Positions 45,697 through 56,789 of a stretch of DNA of 64,000 nt are shown here, piece after piece. The notes beneath the pieces are model-generated. The model was not told where the DNA came from. It saw only the letters and a program-made list of their open reading frames with translations, and ran no database searches. Source of the DNA: Dimorphilus gyrociliatus (lineage: Eukaryota; Annelida; Polychaeta; Dinophilidae); assembly GCA_904063045.1 (NCBI GenBank), contig CAJFCJ010000012.1, positions 1,488,001 through 1,552,000 of the forward strand, read 5' to 3'. The first letter of the stretch is position 1, and every line of letters starts with the position of its first letter. The position numbers and the translations under genes were made by a program.

Positions 45697-47726
45697 CTAC
45701 GACAAGACTTTATCGATAAATTCCAAAAAACGTTTCGCATATTGTTCAGGTTTGACTGTACTAATTTCGGCATTGGCTCCATGTTTTACAGCTTTGGCCG
45801 CTTGAGCCGTCCTTTTCTTCATGCCGTAATGGGTGAGAATGTCAATTAAAGCCAAAAAATAAATTTCTTTCTTTCCCTCCCCAGCTGCAAAATAATAATA
45901 TCAAATAAATGTATCAATTCATGTGAGATACAACATTTCTCACCGCATTGAATCCCATAAATATCATCTTGAAGGGGATTTTCTACGCTCTCGGAATATT
46001 GAAGTCTTCCTGGAGAAATAGGCGATTCCGGTGGAGTATTTGTATGTGCACCTAAACAATCTTCTTCTGAACTGAAGCATTCATCTTCTCCCTCTTCAGC
46101 CTCGCGTTCCCGAGTTTCCCTCTCTATCTCAGCCTTCTCAATATCATGAATTCCAAGTAACATACTGTAATCCATTAGGTTTTGATCGGTGAGAAACTAT
46201 GAATTAAAAATGCAACATTTATTGAACGTATAAGGCAAAATCTATCTTTATTGATATTACTGTTGTGTCCTTTTTCAAAACTTCCATAATACGTTGTTTG
46301 GCATTTTCGCCAACAATTAATTGTACACCATCATTGACAAAATCGTTATCTTTAAATGTAGGAAGATCTTTACTCTTTTCTTTATCACTTGCTTGTCGAT
46401 CAACTGTCGATCCCTAAAATATTGAACCAGACCATAAATGAGTACACAAATCATTAATTGTAAAAAATAACATTAATTGCACTTTTTTACCTTTAAATCG
46501 TACTTTCTGTGTATCGTCATTCTAGGACTAAATATGTTTCGCATAACTATTAAATACGTTTCAGCATCATTCACAGTTACTCGATACATTCCCATGTATT
46601 GTGGCAGTAAAGTATCAGCGTGCCTTTCGACGATATACTATCAAAATAGAAATTGAAATGAAATTTAAGCATTGAGTAGTATGAACGTAAACCGTAGCCT
46701 GAAAAACCAAGTTCATTAAGCATTACAATCTACCTCGTGATAGGCTTTGATCACATTATGGACTTCCGCCACCTGATATGATTCGATAGTCTTCACTAAA
46801 AACAAACCGTCCCAAGAATTAAAGCGGCGAGTGGCGCCTTTAGCACTGGTCGAACTTTCCAGATCGATCGGAGGCAATTTCGTAAGCGAATTCTGAAGCG
46901 AAAATCGTACGACGCCGTACAGAAATCATAGTTCGAAAATCTTGTAAAGCTTAATGAAACAATTGGCCTAAAAGAGACTACAAAATCGCGCAAAATCACT
47001 CCTTTGCTTGCCTGGTGGTATCCTTTAAGAATGCACAACATTTTGTCGATTTCTTCTGACATAAGGCTTTTGATTACAAATCGTCGATCATATGAAAGAA
47101 AAAAACGAGCTCCGCTCCTACCAGGCGAATCCTTTCCTTGTGGACTGCATGCGGTCAAAGATTTCTGAAAGAAGCTTGTTAATTTGCCGATGAACAACTA
47201 TAATTTGTTGTACGATAGATAAATTTGTCATAGAAAACGGATGTGTGGATGTCTGTTTTATATCGTTTTTTCCTGATTACACTAATCAATAGACTTACTA
47301 GATATTGTTGATCTTCTACATGAAACCTTTCCCTTAAATTTCTAAATACCAGTGGGCAATACTCCTTGAATTTGAAATGGCTTGGCATATTCTCCCTATA
47401 GAAATTGGAGATGTATGTCAATCAAATTATCAATGCGAGATGAGGAACATACTTGTTAAATAAATGATTATCTACGCGAACTTTGCTTGATGCTTTAAAG
47501 TCATCTGGCATAAGCATTACCGGTGGGTTAACATGTGCTAATTCGTTCAACTGAATGCAAAAATCACGGTTATTAGTCATTTAAAAGTTGTCTTGAATAA
47601 AGCGGAACTCACTGAATGATTGATGCCCCACATGAAAACACTAAGCAGCGGTTCCTTAGCCCTAAATAACTTGCGTTTCTGATGAACCGTCTTGATGTGC
47701 TTCTTCTTTGATTCGATCCTCGACAT
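45697..47726 (-). CDS. PIP4K2: Phosphatidylinositol 5-phosphate 4-kinase (type II PIP kinase)
   Basis: Constitutive exons in transcript order: 47726-47613, 47550-47453, 47395-47299, then alternative 47164-47012 or 46892-46734, then 46637-46491, 46413-46261, 46196-45944, 45884-45697; 400 or 402 residues. Family blocks are clear: [82 protein letters not shown] and the C-terminal [21 protein letters not shown]. The enzyme phosphorylates PI5P to PI(4,5)P2 on internal membranes. The acidic insert after [10 protein letters not shown] is typical of the family. The two exons at residue about 104-156 are alternative versions of the segment carrying the glycine-rich loop and the ATP lysine; both join in phase 0 on each side. 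One long minus-strand open frame spans both exons and the intron between; it is an artefact. Confidence 0.94.
46734..46892 (-). other. PIP4K2: PIP4K2 alternative exon B
   Basis: A 53-codon exon, phase 0 at both ends, acceptor CTTCAG and donor GAG|GTAGAT. It begins NSLT and ends AYHE, aligning end to end with exon A, but the loop is [17 protein letters not shown] instead of [17 protein letters not shown]. The ATP lysine is kept. It lies 119 bases downstream of exon A in the transcript direction. Confidence 0.85.
47012..47164 (-). other. PIP4K2: PIP4K2 alternative exon A
   Basis: A 51-codon exon, phase 0 at both ends, acceptor TTTCAG. It encodes KSLTACSP... then [17 protein letters not shown] and GYHQ. 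The RSGARF glycine-loop matches vertebrate PIP4K2A closely. Its donor is non-canonical, CAG|GCAAGC (a GC-AG intron). A GTGATT donor 12 bases further, adding four residues in frame, is the alternative. Confidence 0.85.
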
Positions 47727-47942
47727 TGTGTTTCGTCGATCTCTGATTCCACTTCAAGAGAAAACTAATGCATTTCGACAGAAAAGAGAAAATTATAGAA
47801 ATGCCCAACCAATCCCATAATACATTTCGAAATCCGGACTAGACTGGATCCTCATTCGGATATGTAGATACCAGTTTTTTTTTGCAATTCGAAATATTCA
47901 GCTCTATGGAAACAGCGTCTTCATACTATTATTAGGCCTAGA
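47727..47942. promoter_or_regulatory. Shared divergent promoter region
   Basis: Only 216 bases separate the PIP4K2 start (minus) from the start of the 124-aa gene (plus), so one bidirectional promoter is likely. No TATA box is evident. Confidence 0.45.
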
Positions 47943-48317
47943 ATGTTCTCAACTGCAACTTTTCACACGGTTATTCAACCATCCGAATCACCAATCGAAT
48001 TTTCAAATAGTTTGCCAGAAGATAATACGTGTGCTAAAACTTTTTGGCAGGCGATTGAACTCAATCCTCCGTTTGAATCGAACTTATTATCAGCCGATGT
48101 TAAGCAGAGGCTAAGAGCAGCACCCCATACCGGTACTACAAGATCTCAAGCTCAGAAACAAGAGGAAACCAGCTATCAAAATAAAACTGAAGAATTCCTA
48201 CAAAAGTCTCAACAAAGAATATTAAAAGATGAACGAATAAAAATTGTTCAACAAATTCGATTTAGGGAGAATGAATTATCTAAAATGAAGATTAAAAAAT
48301 CGACAAGGGAAAATTAA
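47943..48317 (+). CDS. Unknown 124-aa protein
   Basis: Single-exon ORF with ATG start and TAA stop. N-terminal half is Ser/Pro/Thr-containing and may be disordered (SPIEFSNSLPEDNTCAKTFW), with a possible amphipathic block KTFWQAIELNPPFES. The C-terminal third is a charged helix (KTEEFLQKSQQRILKDERIKIVQQIRFREN), likely a coiled coil. Codon use is like that of its neighbours. No family recognised. It is divergent from PIP4K2 and convergent with the next small gene, 107 bases away. Confidence 0.65.
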   Translation: MFSTATFHTVIQPSESPIEFSNSLPEDNTCAKTFWQAIELNPPFESNLLSADVKQRLRAAPHTGTTRSQAQKQEETSYQNKTEEFLQKSQQRILKDERIKIVQQIRFRENELSKMKIKKSTREN

Positions 48318-48424
48318 CACTTTTAATTAAAATTTACTGTATAATTTTTATTTTTTGATTGGCCTCGTTTTCGATCAAAATTTAAAACCTATAGTCAACC
48401 AATAAACAAATGAAAGCTTCTTTG

Positions 48425-48932
48425 TTATCTATACCATTTTTCTCGTCTTTCTAGTGTTTCTTGTTTAGCCACAAGACCATTTTCTTGATAAGCTTGTATT
48501 CTCTTTGGTGTATTTGTTAATAGAGTCCTCTCAGGATAAAGTAGGATTTTCAAAGGTTCTTTTCGAGCTCTGGTAGACTTTGTGGTAGCTGAATATAACC
48601 TTTCACTGATCTATTCACATAAGTTACCTTTAAACCAGGGATTCATTGCAAATTGAACAAGAGTAACTTACTGACTGTGGCTCCCCTTTACCTCTAAATC
48701 TCTCCTCTAATCCTTCAATTTTCGGGCACATCTTAAGGCCAAGACCAGGTTGATTAGGAGGTTCAAAAGCCCTGGGCTTGCAGTCTGGCTTTGTATGAGA
48801 AGATTTTATACGAGTTGTGTGTAGGCGATTCGAAATCTCTGATATACTAGATTCATCTACAGGGCCTTTACTTATCGTATCCTTTGCCTCGAGTGGTGGT
48901 GATGTTTTCTTACAAACAGAATCAGAAGCCAT
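48425..48932 (-). CDS. Unknown 148-aa basic protein
   Basis: Two exons, 48932-48672 and 48610-48425, joined in phase 0 across a 61-base intron. The first exon has a Ser/Pro/Lys-rich part and PPNQPGLGLKMCPKIEGLEE; the second encodes ISERLYSATTKSTRARKE, then LLYPERTLLTNTPKRIQAYQ and a charged end. No signal peptide or membrane segment. The composition (short, basic, Pro/Tyr/Arg motifs) recalls small microtubule-inner or axonemal proteins, but I cannot name a family, and that is only an impression. Confidence 0.65.
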
Positions 48933-50429
48933 TCTTAGCTAATTATGTCAAAACGAATACAAAAAATGCCTAAGCGTCTAATAACGGGTATAAATATGAA
49001 TTGTTGAAAGTGCAACCATACAAATACAAAACCTATTGAATCACGAAAAAACGATCGAAGAGGATTTCATCGAACTAGAAACGGCTTCTATTGATTAATA
49101 AATTAAAGGCCTTTTAATCTCTTTTTTTTTTACTGTTATAATCTTAAAGGGAATTTTCAGCCGTATGCAAACAATATTTGATTATTTTACCCGATTTCTA
49201 GTAATTAAACCTCTTTAAATATATTAAAGAATGTCAACATTTAGTCTAGAATTATATCTATCGAATATTATATTACATAAAAATAACAATATCTTGTTTG
49301 TTTTCAGTGTATTTTCTCAGCCTATAAAACTCAACTAAAAACGTGATATAAACAAAAATATGATTAAAGAAAGGAGGGAGAAAGAGACAATCTTTACACA
49401 AGATTTCTCTTTATTAATTATTATGAGTAGTTTAAAGAAAATCTATTTTTCATTGATTCGTTGAGATCTTATTCTGCTTGGAGGAATTAAGATTTTTGGA
49501 CGTTGAGTGCACTAAAGGTAATTTTGCCTGAAGGCTCAATCTGACTATCTAAAAGCTCAAAAGTTTTTGCGGTTGATAAATCTTATATCTCTTTGTTATG
49601 AAGTATACTATATAATTCAATGAGATAGAATAAACAAAAAACCAGTGCGATAAATATAAATAAAGATATATTAATAAAATATAATTTGGCCTAGCTACTC
49701 TAATAAATAAAATTACTCTCTTTTTGTTAGTCAATAGGAGCAAAATTTTAACTATTTATATATTGTATTCGTCACTGTTTTTGATCATATATATTTCAGA
49801 ATACTTAAAGAACTTCTGCAAAGTGCTAATAGGCTTATAGGTAATTTTACTAAACTTCTTATTTTGACCAATCAATAGTTTTAGATTTCTTTTACATCAA
49901 TACTCTCAAGACAAGAAGCTTTATACGATTCATTCATCCGAAAGAATAACGTAAAACTCACTAATAGATTAGTAGCCTGAGGACTTGAAATTATTTTAGC
50001 AAACGACATCTGGCGTCGATTAATTATTCGCCTAGAACTTAACTAGAAGCGACGGTTTCCCTAATTAATGATTCTTTTAACAGAATAAAAGAAAGTCCCC
50101 AATATTTGGTTTATTTAAAACTAGAGTTTCTAATTATAGAACCAGAGTGGCTAAGGGAAGAAAAGAATGAAAGAAATTCAAAGTTTATTCTTTTATGATA
50201 AAGTTTTACATTAGTAAATATTTATTAGCTCAAATATGGAAAAGACGTTGAATAAACACTGCTAAAAGCTTAATGTTCTCTCCTTCTTTTAATATATTTT
50301 AAGAAATAATTGAACTAAACTATATATAATATTTATATTTCCAAATCTTGTTACTCCATCTGTTGGCCAACGTACAACTAACAGTTAACTTTTTGTCGAA
50401 GAAATTGGTACTTTTGGTCTTTAACCTTA
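48933..50429 (-). other. Intergenic, 1.5 kb
   Basis: AT-rich; upstream of the 148-aa gene and 3' flank of the EGF-like gene. No ORF of protein-like composition on either strand. Confidence 0.4.
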
Positions 50430-51786
50430 TCACGATGAATTAATTTGAGTTAGTAGTTCAAAGCCAACCGGACAAGTACAATACCATATACTTTCACTTT
50501 CAAATGATAGATATAAATAGAAACCTATAACAAAGCAAATAGAAAACAAACATAAAAAACAGTTCATAACATATATTCATCAATTAAGTAATTAATTATT
50601 AATGTATTATTAATTCTATATGTATATTTGACTCATACCTTTACAATCCCTTATATCTTCCTTAGGATCCACTGAAAACAATGATCCAAAGTTTTACTAT
50701 TGGTATTTCATTTTCTTAAAATTATTACTTACCACAGGAATTAACAGCATCAAAATCTGATTCATATGATTGATGTATCTGGCATTTTTTGCCTTATTTA
50801 TATAAAAAAAGGACAAAAGTTTCTATTTTTAGAATTGTTATTAAGTTAACTAACCATTAGAGCAACTTTCTTTTGCGCAAAGTTGGAAAACTTTTTGAAC
50901 ACTTAACACTTTTAGTTCTGGAATTTGAAAAAAGTGATTTGGGACTGAAAAGAAATTATCAATATATATTATATAAATAATCATTAAATATATTACAGTT
51001 TGAGGTGCGTCTAGTATTATAAGATTTTCCATCACAAGCTTCGTATTGTTTATGAGCTAAATATTGAATGGAATGCAATACATCTAATACAGTATTTATA
51101 TTTATTACAGAAATATAATAAATATAACCTTTTATAGTTTTACTTTCTTGGCACGGTTCGTCCTGAAGAGAATTTGGTGAAAATGAACATTCGCATTTAA
51201 AAGTATTTCCAGAAGACCAACAAGTACCAGCTGATTTTGAAAGTATTATTGTAATTGTTTCTCTGAGATTTATATGTTTGTTATATTTATTTTATTACCA
51301 TTGCCACAAGGTTTTCCATGACACGGACTAATGGTAGTGTTAAGATTGTTAGTTGGACAGGATCGAAAATATTCGCAACGGTCACCAACGTAATTTTCTT
51401 TACAAATACATTTAATAGTCATATCACTGTAATATTTTAATACTCCTACAAAAGTAAGTGATCGTAAAATTTAGGAGAAAAACTATTGACTCTTTTCACC
51501 ATTGTTCATGCATATCTTTAAAGGGTCTGAAAAAAGAAACCAAAAGTTTTTATTACTGTTTTAGAATATTTTGAGAATTATAAAATATTCAAATTACCTA
51601 GATCAATGGGAATTTTATCGTTTGTATCCCTTCTACTTCTATGAGGCTGTGATTGGCTATCTAAGATAGAAGAAGAATTCAAAAAATTTAAGCAGTCGAA
51701 ATAGAACAATTAATTATTTCACCTTGTATATTAATTATACAGTAAAAAACAATCAAAAAGTTTTGTAGTTTAAAACTTATAGTCAT
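50430..51786 (-). CDS. Secreted EGF-repeat protein with furin-type site, ten small exons
   Basis: Ten exons in transcript order: 51786-51723, 51660-51598, 51526-51500, 51445-51299, 51230-51129, 51056-50997, 50944-50855, 50792-50733, 50671-50639, 50524-50430; 246 residues. Every intron is phase 1 with GT-AG ends. Exon 1 is a signal peptide (LQNFLIVFYCIINIQ). Residues 29-32 form RSRR followed by Asp, a furin-type cleavage site. An EGF-like module follows: CMNNG..., then CICKENYVGDRCEYF. A second is CHGKPCGNAGTCWSSG with CECSFSP. A third, less regular Cys-rich region ends in WYCTCPVGFELL near the C-terminus. No transmembrane segment is seen, so a small secreted ligand or matrix factor is likely. 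The exon 3 donor GTGAAA was preferred over GTCAAT nine bases on, because it gives the canonical C-x-N-N-G. Exons are too short (27-147 bases) for a simple ORF scan to reveal the gene. Individual ends of exons 3, 6 and 9 are the least certain. Confidence 0.75.
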
Positions 51787-52265
51787 GTTGGTCACGGAAG
51801 AAGATATTTCATCTCAATAGATTCTTATTCTTACTCTCATTTTTATAGCTATACTTCTCTGATGCTTGAAAGGAGCATCGAATAAATAACATTCATCTAT
51901 CAACTTCATCTGTTAAATAGGTATGAATGATTTTGAAAGAAAAGTAAAGAATCTTATTTAAGGGAATTGATAAGATGATAGATTGAGTACATGATAGAGA
52001 TTGACATCAAATTTAAGGGGTTTTTTTATTATATTTAAATGTTATTTTTCAAATAGTAGATGCTATTTAACGTTCAAAAGGTTGCAGTTAAATGACCTAA
52101 AAAAGGCTATATTTATAAAAGAAAATTTCATTCCCTAAAACAAATTAGTTGCTTTTCAAATATTTATATTTCAATAAATTAATATACACGATAGTTTAAT
52201 TCAACTAAATCCATTTTATTCTACAAACAAAAATGATCTTTTAACACTTTGAACTTTCAAATATT
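51787..52265 (-). other. Intergenic, 479 bases
   Basis: Upstream of the EGF-like gene and 3' flank of THOC6; TTTATT at about 52213 is an AATAAA for the minus-strand THOC6 transcript. Confidence 0.4.
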
Positions 52266-53281
52266 CTATAAAACTGACATCCTAAATGCCGAATAACGTG
52301 CTGGCAGTGTAAAAGCGTCTATCATATTACTTGTTCCACCCACTGTTAAATAAGTGGAATGATGTATTGAATATACGTCTTTTGCGTTCACCTCAATTGA
52401 ACGATTATGTTCACCGTTTATACTCCACTCGTGAAGCTTTCCATCATCGCCACCTGAGTGAATAATTCCGTCTTGGGTTCTTATACAATGAGTTACAGAA
52501 TCACAGTCGAATGTTGAGGCAGGAGTTGAAAGATTTCTTAGGAACCAGACAGAAATGGGAACGCTACCTCCGCATACAATCCAATCGTCGGAGAAATCAC
52601 AGGAAGAGAGCCATTTACCAGTCCCATTTTTTACTAAATATATAAAAGACAAACTTAGACTTTATATAATCTATTCAATTTAGAAGACATACCGTGCTCA
52701 AAAGGTCTTATTGTATCAGTAGCCTTGCCGTTCGCTATATCCCACAATTTTAAAGTTCCATCTTCTGATACCGAAGCTAATCTATCATTTTTCCAGCAAA
52801 TAGATAAAACAGACTCCGAATGACCTTCTAAAACTTGAATGGTTTTATTTGTCACCAAATCAATCTTCCTTATTACTCCATCGCCACAGCCAGCAAATAC
52901 GTGTCCATTTTTATCAATAGTCATATCGTTAATTTCTCCATCTTCAGAAATGGAGAAAGATGAGACACTACTGCAAGCATCGTCAGATGGTAGATCACTC
53001 CATTTCCAGCATGATAAACAATACTTTTTATTATCCGTTCTACCAGAACTGACCAGAAGATTCTCAAAGGTCAGTAAAGAATAAATAGGACTTGAATGAG
53101 CTTTAATAATGGACTTTGGTTCCCATTCGCTCTTCGGATTTACCTTGTTTGATAGTATTTTAGACGTATCGAAAATGCTGATATACCCATGGTTCGTTCC
53201 TACAGAAAGATAATTGCCGCAATCTGAAAGTGCTTGATCATAGACAGTTGTGTATTGTTTTTGTAGTTCGGAAACAGTCAT
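52266..53281 (-). CDS. THOC6: THO complex subunit 6, WD40 protein
   Basis: Two exons, 53281-52693 and 52633-52266, phase 1; 318 residues (human 341). Seven-bladed WD40 pattern with SVGTNHGYISIFD, AHSSPIYSLL, INDMTIDKNGHVFAGCGDG, LEGHSESVLSICW, LASVSEDGTLKLWDI, then VKNGTGKWLSSCDFSDDWIVCGG and a C-terminal DAFTLPARYSAFRMS. The order and the WxVCGG block match THOC6, a TREX/THO component in mRNA export. The protein has no other domain. The intron is 59 bases. Confidence 0.9.
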
Positions 53282-54065
53282 TTTTAGAATAGATGCCTAT
53301 TTTTTAATAAAAAAACAAATTTCTTTTATTTTAAGTGAAGCTCCCTTAGCGAAATGAATCCCAAGACTATAGTATCCACGTTTACTTCGGAAAGTTTAAA
53401 TTATCGCTCAACTGTTTTAAGTATGTCTTATCAAGCACTTGTTTTTTATTTGTATGTTCTTTGATATGCTAAATACGCATTTACTTTTATTTCAATTAAG
53501 AGGATAGATTTAGTTTAACTTATCTTTGAAACTAAAAGTGTGTTTGTTCATCATCTTATTGATGTTTCAGAGTACTTGCAAATTTTCCTATACTCTTTCA
53601 AAAGCTTATTCCATTCGTTGAAGAAAGGCTGGAATATTTGAAAATATCATCCTCATAACAATCGATTTATTGCTTCCAAGATGGATTTCGTTTCCACTTT
53701 CAATAACCTAATTTGCTGCTGCTATATTATGTTTCATCAAGAGATGAAATCTTATATGACGGCATTATAACATTTATTTATAAATAGATAGTAAGAATTT
53801 ATTAAAGAATAAAAAAAACAACAATTCTTTCATTTAACTAATTAATGAAGTATATTTTAAGAAATCAGTCAATTTCTTCCCCCTTGTCCCCTCTTTTCAT
53901 TTGGGCTTTTGTTTAATCTTTTCCTTTTGATGACGTAATAGTAGTCTTTCTGATCAGTAAATGTAATGTTTTCCTTAGATCAGATAATGGACTTTGAAGA
54001 TGGTAATTTTTTGTTTGTAAATATAACTAAAGACGCCATATTTTGAAGGAAGAGAATCGAGTTCA
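53282..54065 (-). other. Intergenic, 784 bases
   Basis: THOC6 upstream region and the 3' flank of the next minus-strand gene. AT-rich with T-runs; no gene seen. Confidence 0.4.
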
Positions 54066-56322
54066 TTAAATAAATGTGTTAGAATCTGTAAAGGGTCCCA
54101 TATAACTTGGCCATGTTTGATGTTCAAATTTCTTTGTCTTACAGTCTTTACAGTCGCATGTCAATTTAATTCGATAAATGGTTGTCTGACCCATATGCAA
54201 ATTATAAGGATCATATTCTTTTTGGAACTGTATGTTCGTACTTTTATTTGATTTTTTCAAGCACTCTTCAGTAATTACTCTTTCGTATCCATCTCTATCC
54301 ATACCGTAGTATTTACCCGATGCAGTGAACCGTCGCTTCTCCAACTTCATTCCTTCGTCAATACAAACTTTATCCTTAGGAAACAGAACAGAAGTTTTAG
54401 CCGGATAAAACCAATATACAGCAAATAAAAGGTGAATAGAATTGTCAATAGAATTGGATTGTAAAGGTGGTGCCAAAGTGCCACTTGAAATATATCTTTG
54501 AATTCCTTCAGCGTCGTGTAGGCCAATATGACGGCGTTTTCTTTTGTGAGGCATATCATCGCCAAAAAACGGAAGTTTCGGTTTATTTCTTTCAAGATAA
54601 TCCAAAGCCTCCTTAGTTGTATTTACCCAAGCTGAATGTTCCTCTTTAAATCTTAAACCTGAATTTTAATAGAAATTGGATCTAATGTTCCAGATTGAAA
54701 TAGAAAACGTTTTTTAATTACATTACTTACGAGAATCGTATAGAACAGAGAAGTCCTTCATTACATCTGACATACCGATAAGTTCTCCATACCCAGTTTG
54801 CTTATGCTTTAATTGACAAAAATCAGATCTACTTTGTTCATGAACATTAGTTCCTTTGAGAAATTCAAATTCTTCTTTGTAATGCAAGGATCCGTTGCGT
54901 GAGCAATCAGCCTTCCAAAAGATAAAAATATCTTGACCAGATTCTTCGAAAGACCAAGTTAAAGGAGATGATTGAGTAGCTATTTCCGATTCTACAAATT
55001 TCGTAAGGGGCTTACCATTTCTACCATCAAGAACTACACTCTTTGCTGAATAATATAAAGGAAAGCCTGGACCAACAGAAAATTTAACAAGAAAGTCAGG
55101 AACTGAGTCATTGTTGTAGTAGCCAACAGATGGAGTACTATAACTTTCCGTACCTTTAGCAGTAAAATTCCAAAGCAGGACTGTAAGGTCTTTACCGTCG
55201 AAAGCTAAGACTGATGAATTGAAAGATGAGAAAATAAGGTCTTTAACACCATCATTTGTGATGTCTGTGATAACCGGAGGTGTCATTAGCCCTTTGTAAG
55301 GATCTGTATAAATCTTATGAGCCTTTTCAATCCGCCCCTCCACCAGGTCCGCAAGTGCTATATACCTGAAATTAATTAGAAAAATAAGTAAATGTTTACT
55401 CTTTACAATTTCTAAAGTAGACTGACAATAGAAATTACAAAATTTTTAAAAAGTGTATATACCATAGTGAACCCCCATGAGTCTCTCCACCGGTGCCAAA
55501 TAGAATTGTCCACTCTTTTCGATATTGAAATAAAACTGGGGAATAGTAGGATTCTCTTTCATCAGGAACATTTACCCATTGTAATACTTTTCCGGTTCTA
55601 CCATCTAATAATATTAGCCTTCCGACAACTCGTGTCTTACGACCGGGCTCTCCAAATGGATCTCCTCCATGTACTTCAAGGACATCACGAGTTCCGTCGA
55701 AATTTAAATCAGGCACAAATTGGGCAGTGTAAAAGTTCGACTGCCAGAGCAGTGAAGCTGTATCATTATAACGCCATATAATTCTCTTTCGTTTAGGCGA
55801 AAAGGCAAGTAATGTCTAATAGAATAATCAACAGAGTCAATGTATATTTTATGAATATTATCACATTAAACTATTTACCGCTCCCCTACCACCACAGACG
55901 CAATCTTTCCAACTGTCTCCATCAAGATCTTCTTGGCAGTTTAAGGCAAATATTTCATGTTCAGTATAAACTCTCCATATTTCCTATATTAAGTATATAA
56001 TAAAATTCACATAAAATTTAATAGAACTTTATTCAAATGGTGTACCTCTCCGGTTTTACCGTCTAGTGTCAATACACCACCGCCGCATGGCTTTTTACTA
56101 TTGAAATAAATATCGCATACAACGGGGTCGATAAAAAATGCTTCTGCACCGGTACCAAAACCAATGACAACGTCTAAAATACCATCACCATTTGCCTCAA
56201 CCATCCTGAGGGCACTTTCAGTTGTCAATTTTGGTATACCTTTCACCCATACATCCTCTACAGTTATTTTTGAACAACCCTTTCTGACCTGAAATGTTTA
56301 TTTGGCTATATATGTTGTATAA

Positions 56323-56365
<43 letters not shown>

Positions 56366-56789
56366 AGTTACGGTCCGAACAATTCAATCGTAACAATAAA
56401 TAATTAGATAAAATATTCAAACAAAATATTACCGGTTCGGAATAAGTAGAAACGAAGTAGACAATAAAACAGGCTACTGAACCTAAAAAGGCAGTAAAGA
56501 GAAGTAAATATATGAAGTTCCATACAAATTTTTCTATCCTAGATCTATATGGCGTTATTCGAACAGATCGAATTCTTGCTTTTGGTCTTGCAGTCATCAA
56601 TGGCTTTTCACTATCTTCAGGTTGTTGATCGGTTAAATCTAAGCTATCAAAAACCAACTCTTCTTCTTCAGATGCCGACTGCGGTTCATCAGAAGAAGAG
56701 GATGAAGATCTTCTCATGTAATAAACATTAACGGGAGTGTAGACAGCCTGACTGCGTCCCGTTTTACCAGACGTAAACAGAACTTGCAT
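54066..56789 (-). CDS. FAM234-like type II membrane protein with FG-GAP-like repeats
   Basis: Six exons in transcript order: 56789-56433, 56288-56046, 55983-55879, 55815-55463, 55365-54731, 54658-54066; 761 residues. A cytosolic N-terminus with Ser-rich and acidic stretches (RRSSSSSSDEPQSASEEEE) precedes one membrane segment at about 89-113. The large extracellular part has repeated FG-GAP-like calcium-loop motifs: EANGDGILDVVIGFGTG, CQEDLDGDSWKDC, PDLNFDGTRDVLE, DITNDGVKDLIF and NNDSVPDFLV, the pattern of an integrin-alpha-like beta-propeller. This combination fits FAM234A/ITFG3-type proteins, whose function is poorly known. The C-terminal region includes a CDCKDCK Cys cluster and Arg/Lys-rich blocks not typical of the propeller. 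A (TA)n run lies in intron 1. Confidence 0.85.
56326..56362. repeat. TA dinucleotide microsatellite in FAM234-like intron 1
   Basis: Near-perfect alternating TA run within the first intron. Confidence 0.85.

Noticed and set aside
46796..47197. Minus-strand open frame of 133 residues across both PIP4K2 alternative exons
   Set aside because: It begins in the upstream intron, reads through the intron between the exons, and is in the wrong frame for exon B.
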